A stretch of 10,246 nt of DNA from Natrinema soli. Its GTDB lineage: Archaea; Halobacteriota; Halobacteria; Halobacteriales; Natrialbaceae. A program made the position numbers and the translations under genes. The stretch covers positions 1 to 10,246 of the forward strand of contig NZ_JAQIVI010000083.1 in the NCBI RefSeq assembly GCF_028618695.1, read 5' to 3'. Positions 6,442 to 10,246 of the stretch are shown here, piece by piece. The number at the start of each line of letters is the position of its first letter. The stretch's first letter is position 1. Below the pieces are notes generated by a model, which was not told where the DNA came from, made no database searches, and worked only from the letters and a program-made list of their open reading frames with translations.

Positions 6442-6825
6442 CTATTGTGCTGAGATACAGGCGTCGTCGGGTTTACGTGGTGAGTAACAGATTCCCCTGG
6501 CGTTGCTGCACTCGTGGCAAATCAGAAAGAAACGTGCCACCCACAGAAATTCCTTCAGAGATTTGATGTCTGGATATTCTTCGACGAGCGAAGAATCCCA
6601 TTCCTCATGCCGCTTGCGTTCTTCGACGAGCGCGTATAGGCGATTCCCGATCCGATAACAGTCCGACGCAGAGATTTCACCGTTTGGCGAGATTCCAGTG
6701 GCTGTCTCTATGAAATTCAGATACCGGTCCACGTTGAGCCGCCATTCCGCATCGAAGACCTCAAGACCCTCGATAGCCGGATCCGACCAGACGGCATCCG
6801 CAGTAACGCTAATCGTCGTAGACAT
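6442..6825 (-). CDS. uncharacterised 127-aa protein, paralogue of the 2790 ORF
   Basis: The minus-strand frame starts at ATG 6825 with MSTTISVTADAVWSDPAIEG. It continues through EVFDAEWRLNVDRYLNFIE, NRLYALVEERKRHEEWDSS and a C-terminal part with FLWVARFFLICHEC, a single aromatic, possibly buried segment. No signal peptide or catalytic motif is recognised; C and H residues in ICHEC could bind metal, but there is only one such cluster. The first half closely matches the ORF at 2790-2999 in protein and DNA, and the two copies lie in inverted orientation around ppk1 and the phosphatase. The last 25 residues (ARGICYSPRKPDDACISAQ) are less structured and may be read-through past an older end. Family not recognised. 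Confidence 0.6.
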   Translation of the reverse strand: MSTTISVTADAVWSDPAIEGLEVFDAEWRLNVDRYLNFIETATGISPNGEISASDCYRIGNRLYALVEERKRHEEWDSSLVEEYPDIKSLKEFLWVARFFLICHECSNARGICYSPRKPDDACISAQ

Positions 6826-7099
6826 TTACTGAGTTATATCTCTAAATAGAACGATATAGATATTGCGGTTCGGAAAAATTATTAGGCTTTTATCTATAGA
6901 TATATTAGACAGATTTAAAAAATACTTCGGTTAATACTGATAAATCCACTATCATAGACATCACGCATCAATCCAAATTACCTCAGTGAACGCAAGATGA
7001 GGCTTTCGAGAATGCTGGCTTAGCGTGACATCCGACGTTCAATTCTCAACAAGCGGGGGCCGGGTAGGCCCGAGCGCGGTAGGGCGGAGTAGTTCACAG

Positions 7100-7113
7100 A
7101 CGAACCGATTGAT
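7100..7113 (+). repeat. short dispersed repeat ACGAACCGATTGAT, copy 2
   Basis: Exact 14-base match to 5499-5512, lying just right of the GC-rich patch at 7051-7085. Confidence 0.45.
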
Positions 7114-7206
7114 GATACTGACTTCAATTGGCCTCTCAATTACTTTTATTCTAAGAATTATCTGCTTGGTCTATGGAAATGTCAAAATGTCAATTTCTTC
7201 ACCTAT

Positions 7207-7227
7207 ACTGAACGGCAACTGCGTATG
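7207..7227 (+). repeat. upstream motif, copy 2 (before the membrane gene)
   Basis: ACTGAACGGCAACT at 7207-7220 is identical to 8471-8484, followed by GCGTATG in place of ACAnATG. It lies 75-87 bases before the Met codons (7303, 7315) of the membrane-protein gene. Confidence 0.6.
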
Positions 7228-7302
7228 CGAATCGACCATTGAGGATGGAACGTGACAGAACACCAATTAGAAATCGATGGGTTCTTACTACTATATGGGA
7301 AA

Positions 7303-7802
7303 ATGTCAGGAGTTATGGGTACGGCATCTCGAAAACAGGCAGCGGGAGTGTGCGCTGTTCTCACTTTCGGTATCTGTCTAACTGCTCTACCTATGTTCTC
7401 TCCGGTCTCATCCCGTTCATCGGGCTCTTTCTTGGTCTTGGAAGCCTTCTGGTTGCGGCAGGGTTCGTGGGCTATGTCTCAGGGCGTTGGGCGCTCAGTG
7501 TGGGCGGCTTCCTCTTCCTGTTTTTGAGTACCGTTCCACCCCCATTTATTGGTGGTTGTTTGGGGTGTGCCTACGATATCCCAGAGAATTACGTCTACTG
7601 GCAGCATATTCGAGTAGACTTCACTTTCTCATCACCGTTAGGGTTGGGGCCAGCCACTCGCATGACTGCTGAGCCTGCCGGATGCATCTGTGGGTGTCCA
7701 TACTACTACCTTCCACTTATCCCCGTTTTCGGAGGATACGGATTACTTCTCCTTGCAGTTCTCGATATTGATCTACGGTCCCTTGCGCGATACGCCAAAT
7801 AG
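7303..7802 (+). CDS. multi-pass membrane protein with an apparent frameshift near 7400
   Basis: No family recognised. The C-terminal frame (open to TAG 7800-7802) codes a membrane protein. It has a helix IPFIGLFLGLGSLLVAAGFV, a second around LSVGGFLFLFLSTV, a loop with several Cys (GGCLGC, CICGC), and a last helix near PLIPVFGGYGLLLLAVL. Upstream in this phase (back to 7239) the sequence is polar and Arg/Ser-rich. The neighbouring phase instead has a good start (Met 7303 or 7315), a TATA-like CTATAT 27 bases before 7315, and a first helix, AAGVCAVLTFGICLTALPMF. Joining the phases at the run TTCTCTCC (7396-7403) gives a coherent four-helix protein. So the gene either carries a one-base deletion or a sequencing error, or only the shorter downstream frame is made. 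The cysteine-rich loop could bind metal or form disulphides. Confidence 0.55.
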
Positions 7803-7869
7803 CCACTCTCCTAAAACTACTAAATACGTTACTGATTGTCGAGAAGTTAGTACTGCACACGTACACTGT

Positions 7870-7895
7870 GCTGAACGGCAACTACACATGCTTAC
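7870..7895 (+). repeat. upstream motif, copy 3 (before the SHOCT gene)
   Basis: CTGAACGGCAACT at 7871-7883 is shared with copies 2 and 4. AACTACACATGCTTAC at 7880-7895 is identical to 1856-1871. It ends 60 bases before ATG 7951, just upstream of the TATA-like box at 7920. Confidence 0.62.
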
Positions 7896-7919
7896 TGACC
7901 AATCGCACTTTTCGGTGCA

Positions 7920-7926
7920 TTTTATC
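7920..7926 (+). promoter_or_regulatory. TATA-like box for the SHOCT gene
   Basis: TTTTATC is centred 28 bases before ATG 7951, placing transcription at or next to the start codon (leaderless). This favours 7951 over the far-upstream in-frame ATG at 7690, which would overlap the preceding gene. Confidence 0.5.
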
Positions 7927-7950
7927 TCTTTTCGCACCAACCTGTTAGAT

Positions 7951-8457
7951 ATGGCCTCCCGGCACTGGCTGTATTTCGGTGGATTCGTAATTACTGGAAT
8001 CCTGCTGGTCGGCGCGGGGTTGATGGGAATCGTCGATGGATTATCAGCACTCTCTGGTGGTGTCCCGGCGAGTGAGGAATTCATTCTGATAACGATGCTC
8101 GGAGCAGCGGCTGAATGGGTTCTGATCGTACTCGTCCTCGGAGTCATTACAGCAACGTTTCTCGTTGCAACGATTGTCTCTGTCCTCCGGACTACGTCAC
8201 TCCCTCGTGACGATAGGTTGGTTTCGATCGTTGAATGGCTCGAGCGGGAGTACCCGCTTCTTCGCCGGTTCAATGTCTCCGAAACGGTCGAACCAACGAC
8301 CGAAGATCGGCGACGGCAACTTAAGAAGCAGTACGTCGAAGGCGAGATCAGTGACGCCGAATTTGAACGGAAGATGGACCAGTTAGTGGATGGTACCAAC
8401 TCGAAGAGTAGGTCACGGTCTGGAACGACGATCGAAATCGACGAAAGCTCACGATAG
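7951..8457 (+). CDS. two-helix membrane protein with C-terminal SHOCT domain
   Basis: The 168-residue product has two membrane helices, about residues 8-28 (YFGGFVITGILLVGAGLMG) and 56-79 (WVLIVLVLGVITATFLVATI). A cytoplasmic charged region follows, then a SHOCT (short C-terminal) domain at about 119-147, recognisable by RRRQLKKQYVEGEISDAEFE. SHOCT segments sit at the ends of many membrane or secreted proteins and are thought to mediate assembly; no enzymatic role is known. The tail (148-168) is Ser/Arg-rich then acidic. The start at 7951 is chosen from the TATA-like box 28 bases upstream and the immediate membrane helix; the frame is open back to 7690, but that part overlaps the previous gene. 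One of three consecutive + strand genes with the shared upstream motif. Confidence 0.82.
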   Translation: MASRHWLYFGGFVITGILLVGAGLMGIVDGLSALSGGVPASEEFILITMLGAAAEWVLIVLVLGVITATFLVATIVSVLRTTSLPRDDRLVSIVEWLEREYPLLRRFNVSETVEPTTEDRRRQLKKQYVEGEISDAEFERKMDQLVDGTNSKSRSRSGTTIEIDESSR

Positions 8458-8470
8458 CTCGTTGGTCTCT

Positions 8471-8499
8471 ACTGAACGGCAACTACAGATGTGCACTGA
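8471..8499 (+). repeat. upstream motif, copy 4 (before the DUF7344 gene)
   Basis: ACTGAACGGCAACT at 8471-8484, then ACAGATGTGCACTGA. The first 14 bases are identical to copy 2, and the AACTACAnATG core is shared with copies 1 and 3. It ends about 100 bases before ATG 8591 and starts 14 bases after the SHOCT gene stop. Confidence 0.62.
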
Positions 8500-8560
8500 A
8501 CAGAAATCGATCCACCCTACTACACAGAACAGTCATTCAATCTAAATCTAGGAAGAAGAC

Positions 8561-8566
8561 TTTATA
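8561..8566 (+). promoter_or_regulatory. TATA box for the DUF7344 gene
   Basis: TTTATA is centred 27 bases before ATG 8591, consistent with leaderless transcription. This supports 8591 over the in-frame ATG at 8579, although GGAG at 8567-8570 could serve the latter. Confidence 0.5.
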
Positions 8567-8590
8567 GGAGAATGTCCAATGGTAATTCGT

Positions 8591-8905
8591 ATGAGCCAGG
8601 TCTATAATGAACTATACGAAGTAGTATCGAATGTACAGCGTCGGCAACTGTTGTTCGCCTTGCTGGAAGAGAGTCCGAAAACGGATTCACCCGAAGAACT
8701 CGATACTCCACCAAATATTACGAAATTTGAGAAATCAAATAGAATCGAACGCCAGCACGTTCATCTGCCGAAATTAGACGACTACGGGTTTATCAACTGG
8801 TTTCCTGAAATGAGTTACGTAGAACGCGGACCCAACTTTGACGAAATTGAACCCACAGTAGAATTGCTCGCTGAACATCATAAAGAACTTCCAGAAGGGA
8901 AGTGA
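8591..8905 (+). CDS. DUF7344-type winged-helix protein, 104 aa
   Basis: Small predicted DNA-binding-fold protein of the haloarchaeal DUF7344 type. The N-terminal MSQVYNELYEVVSNVQRRQL followed by LFALLEES is the first helical pair seen in such proteins (LSNxRRRxxLxxL). The diagnostic run HVHLPKLDDYGFINW at about residues 57-71 is the recognition-helix and wing area, where relatives read HxHLPKLxxxGxIxxD. The expected tight loop between them is acidic (SPEELDTPPNITKFEKS). Binding to DNA and control of neighbouring genes are inferred from the fold only. The start at 8591 is taken from the TATA geometry; 8579 would add MVIR. It is the last protein gene of the low-GC island and has its own motif and promoter, so it need not be in an operon with the SHOCT gene. 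Confidence 0.75.
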   Translation: MSQVYNELYEVVSNVQRRQLLFALLEESPKTDSPEELDTPPNITKFEKSNRIERQHVHLPKLDDYGFINWFPEMSYVERGPNFDEIEPTVELLAEHHKELPEGK

Positions 8906-9101
8906 CCTGCCGGTACTCTCTTCGTCTGTACTTCTCACAAGTGTCACGTAACACGCTGAATAAAGCAATCGCGCTACTATCTGCTGATACCAGAATGAGT
9001 CAGCCGCTTGGGAGTTTGCTCGCAGGAAGTAGAGTGGTTGGGACAGCGTTGAACCACGGTCGTTTCGCTTCCTGGTTTAACTTATCCGTTGCAATTTCTG
9101 G

Positions 9102-9124
9102 CGAACCGATTGCTCACCGGTTCG
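9102..9124. repeat. hairpin-forming inverted repeat beside tRNA-Val
   Basis: CGAACCG (9102-9108) and CGGTTCG (9118-9124) form a perfect 7-bp stem with a 9-base loop, 20 bases beyond the tRNA 3' end. The left arm is part of the dispersed word CGAACCGATTG also found at 5500 and 7101. Confidence 0.45.
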
Positions 9125-9138
9125 TCGTGGAGTTCGAC

Positions 9139-9143
9139 AAAAA
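9139..9143 (-). terminator. T-run terminator of tRNA-Val
   Basis: Five T residues on the minus strand follow the tRNA discriminator base directly. Archaeal polymerase terminates on such runs; the hairpin further on is not needed for this. Confidence 0.45.
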
Positions 9144-9218
9144 TGGGTTGGGGCAGAGTTGAACTGCCGATCTCCTCCATGTCAAGGAGGTGTCATAACC
9201 AGACTAGACTACCAACCC
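9144..9218 (-). tRNA. tRNA-Val (anticodon GAC)
   Basis: On the minus strand the acceptor arms GGGTTGG (9218-9212) and CCAACCC (9151-9145) pair perfectly, followed by discriminator A at 9144. The anticodon arm is CCTCC-TTGACAT-GGAGG, giving anticodon GAC, which reads the preferred haloarchaeal valine codon GTC. The T arm is GGCAG-TTCAACT-CTGCC. The D arm is short (GTC...GAC) with a GG in the loop. CCA is not encoded and there is no intron. The gene marks the right border of the low-GC region, with its 3' end facing the island, the usual orientation for integrase-mediated insertion. No partial copy of the tRNA 3' end was seen at the left side. Confidence 0.93.
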
Positions 9219-9349
9219 GCCTGGTTTCGCGTTCACACAGCCTGACGCGCGTCGTCACGCTGTCTACACCCAATCGTTGCCCGCCGCTACAATTGAAGGT
9301 TTCGAATCGTCCGCCGTACGCGAGTCGCCCCCATGCACCGGGACGATAC

Positions 9350-9357
9350 GCTTAAGT
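9350..9357 (+). promoter_or_regulatory. TATA-like box upstream of trpD
   Basis: GCTTAAGT lies about 55 bases before ATG 9409, which would give a leader of roughly 28 bases. That leader is unlike the leaderless island promoters. No trp-specific operator is recognised. Confidence 0.35.
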
Positions 9358-9408
9358 CTATGTACTCATTTGGACATTGTAAGACAACTACGTACATTGG
9401 TGTTCACT

Positions 9409-10246
9409 ATGAAGGAATACGTCGAACGAGTGGCGGACGGGGACGATCTCACGCAATCGGACGCTCGAGCGGCTTCGACGGCCGTTTTCGAGGGGGCAAC
9501 GGAAGCACAGATCGGCGCGCTGCTGGCGGCGCTACGCGCGAAAGGAGAGACGGAGGCCGAAATCGCCGGGTTCGCCGAGGGAATGCGCGACGCGGCCAGA
9601 ACGATCGATCCCGACCGGGCGCCGCTGGTCGACACCTGCGGAACGGGCGGCGACGACTACAACACGATCAACGTCTCGACGACGAGCGCCATCGTTGCGG
9701 CCGGGGCTGGCGTTCCGGTCGCCAAGCACGGTAACTACTCGGTTTCGTCGTCGTCAGGCAGCGCCGACGTGCTCGAGGAAGTGGGCGTGAGCATCGAGGC
9801 CGAACCGCCGGCCGTCGAGGAAGCCATCGAAGACGACGGCATCGGCTTCATGCTCGCGCCGGTGTTCCACCCGGCGATGAAGGCCGTCATCGGGCCGCGC
9901 AAGGAACTCGGGATGCGGACGATATTCAACGTGCTCGGGCCGCTGACGAATCCGGCCGGGGCCGACGCACAGATCGTCGGCGTCTACGATCCGGACCTCG
10001 TCCCCGTCCTCGCGGACGCGCTGTCCCGGATGGACGTCGACCGCGCGCTGGTCGTCCACGGTGCGGGCACCGACGAGATCGCCGTTCACGGCGAGACGCG
10101 CGTTGCGGAAGTCGACGGCGATTCCGTCGCGGAGTACGCGCTCGAGCCGAGCGAGCTCGGCCTCGCGACGCACGACATCGGGGCCATCTCGGGCGGTTCG
10201 CCCGCGGAGAACGCCGACGACATGCGCGGGATCGTCGAGGGGAGTG
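9409..10246 (+). CDS. trpD: anthranilate phosphoribosyltransferase, 3' end outside window
   Basis: Second step of tryptophan biosynthesis: transfers phosphoribose from PRPP to anthranilate to form phosphoribosylanthranilate, in the cytosol. The visible 279 residues (of roughly 340 usual) contain, in order, the helical N-terminal domain and the PRPP/diphosphate loop DTCGTGGDDYNTINVSTT (75-92). The active-site segment KHGNYSVSSSSGSADVL is at 106-122, and PVFHPAMKAVIGPRKELG and FNVLGPLTNPAGA follow. All key glycines and the KHGN motif are intact. The start at ATG 9409 (MKEYVERV) fits the family N-terminus. Codons are strongly G/C-ending, unlike the island genes to the left, so this is chromosome backbone. 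The frame is open to the window edge; no trp partner gene is visible. Confidence 0.96.
   Translation, partial: MKEYVERVADGDDLTQSDARAASTAVFEGATEAQIGALLAALRAKGETEAEIAGFAEGMRDAARTIDPDRAPLVDTCGTGGDDYNTINVSTTSAIVAAGAGVPVAKHGNYSVSSSSGSADVLEEVGVSIEAEPPAVEEAIEDDGIGFMLAPVFHPAMKAVIGPRKELGMRTIFNVLGPLTNPAGADAQIVGVYDPDLVPVLADALSRMDVDRALVVHGAGTDEIAVHGETRVAEVDGDSVAEYALEPSELGLATHDIGAISGGSPAENADDMRGIVEGS

Larger units (their letters stand above)
6826..7302. other. AT-rich intergenic stretch with a GC-rich island
   Basis: From 6826 to about 6960 the sequence is very AT-rich, with several TATA-like runs (6834-6839, 6842-6848, 6851-6859) that serve the leftward gene. At 7051-7085 an abrupt GC-rich patch appears, including a 5-bp stem (GGGCC 7057-7061, GGCCC 7067-7071). 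An open frame from GTG 7025 to TGA 7255 crosses it (76 codons, one hydrophobic run), but it contains the repeated upstream motif and has no recognisable family, so I do not call it a gene. The patch may be a remnant of a GC-rich gene or element. Confidence 0.5.

Noticed and set aside
6339..6566. 75-codon frame rich in Arg and Trp
   Set aside because: Its second half is antisense to the 6442-6825 gene and its composition is that of an out-of-phase shadow; the hydrophobic micropeptide phase is more plausible.
7025..7255. 76-codon + strand frame with one hydrophobic run
   Set aside because: It contains the upstream motif that is non-coding in the other copies, crosses a composition break, starts with GTG without a ribosome site, and resembles nothing known.
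7641..7652. GGGTTGGGGC match to the tRNA-Val 3' end as an attachment site
   Set aside because: Only ten bases match, inside a coding membrane segment (LGLGPATR), with no continuation into the T arm.
7207..8499. The repeated motif as a CRISPR array
   Set aside because: The copies are about 600 bases apart, imperfect, and separated by complete genes; no cas gene is present.
8902..9162. 86-codon + strand frame from GTG overlapping the DUF7344 stop
   Set aside because: It runs antisense into the tRNA-Val gene and has no recognisable motif or haloarchaeal codon pattern. The GTGA overlap is probably chance.
9754..10173. 139-codon minus-strand frame
   Set aside because: It is antisense to trpD, whose catalytic motifs are intact; long antisense frames are expected in GC-rich haloarchaeal genes.

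Overview
The window is haloarchaeal chromosome. Its two ends are GC-rich, with acidic proteins and strongly G/C-ending codons. Promoters look archaeal: TATA-like boxes lie about 27 bases ahead of start codons that appear leaderless. The small-protein families are typical of Halobacteria (HalOD1, DUF7344, SHOCT membrane proteins). No rRNA gene or complete integrase is present.

Layout. 1-293: acidic C-terminus of an unidentified protein. 410-1318 (-): AEC-family carrier. 1374-1759 (+): two small overlapping ORFs, the second a CxxC...CxxH zinc-binding-type protein. The sequence then becomes AT-richer and intergenic-rich up to about 9140, which reads as an accessory island. The island starts with a dead HalOD1 gene (1937 to about 2437). 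It carries an in-frame stop and is split by a 232-bp IS6-type MITE with a perfect 8-bp target duplication; a degenerate IS6-like transposase abuts its 3' end. Next comes a polyphosphate module: polyphosphate kinase ppk1 (2996-5377, +) facing a PPP/ApaH-like phosphatase (5564-6250, -). It is flanked by two inverted, related copies of an unrecognised small gene (2790-2999 + and 6442-6825 -). The last part (7300-8905) holds three + strand genes: a membrane protein with an apparent frameshift, a SHOCT membrane protein, and a DUF7344 winged-helix-type protein. The GC-rich backbone returns with tRNA-Val(GAC) (9144-9218, -) and the start of trpD (9409 to the window end, +).

How the parts may work together. 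PPK1 makes polyphosphate from ATP. The convergent PPP-family phosphatase could act on polyphosphate, diadenosine polyphosphates or phosphoproteins; the pairing is suggestive only. The most intriguing non-coding signal is a motif with core CTGAACGGCAACTACAnATG (n = any base). It recurs in the same orientation 60-99 bases upstream of four gene starts: the HalOD1 pseudogene and the three genes at 7.3-8.9 kb. This suggests a shared regulatory element or a dispersed repeat family.
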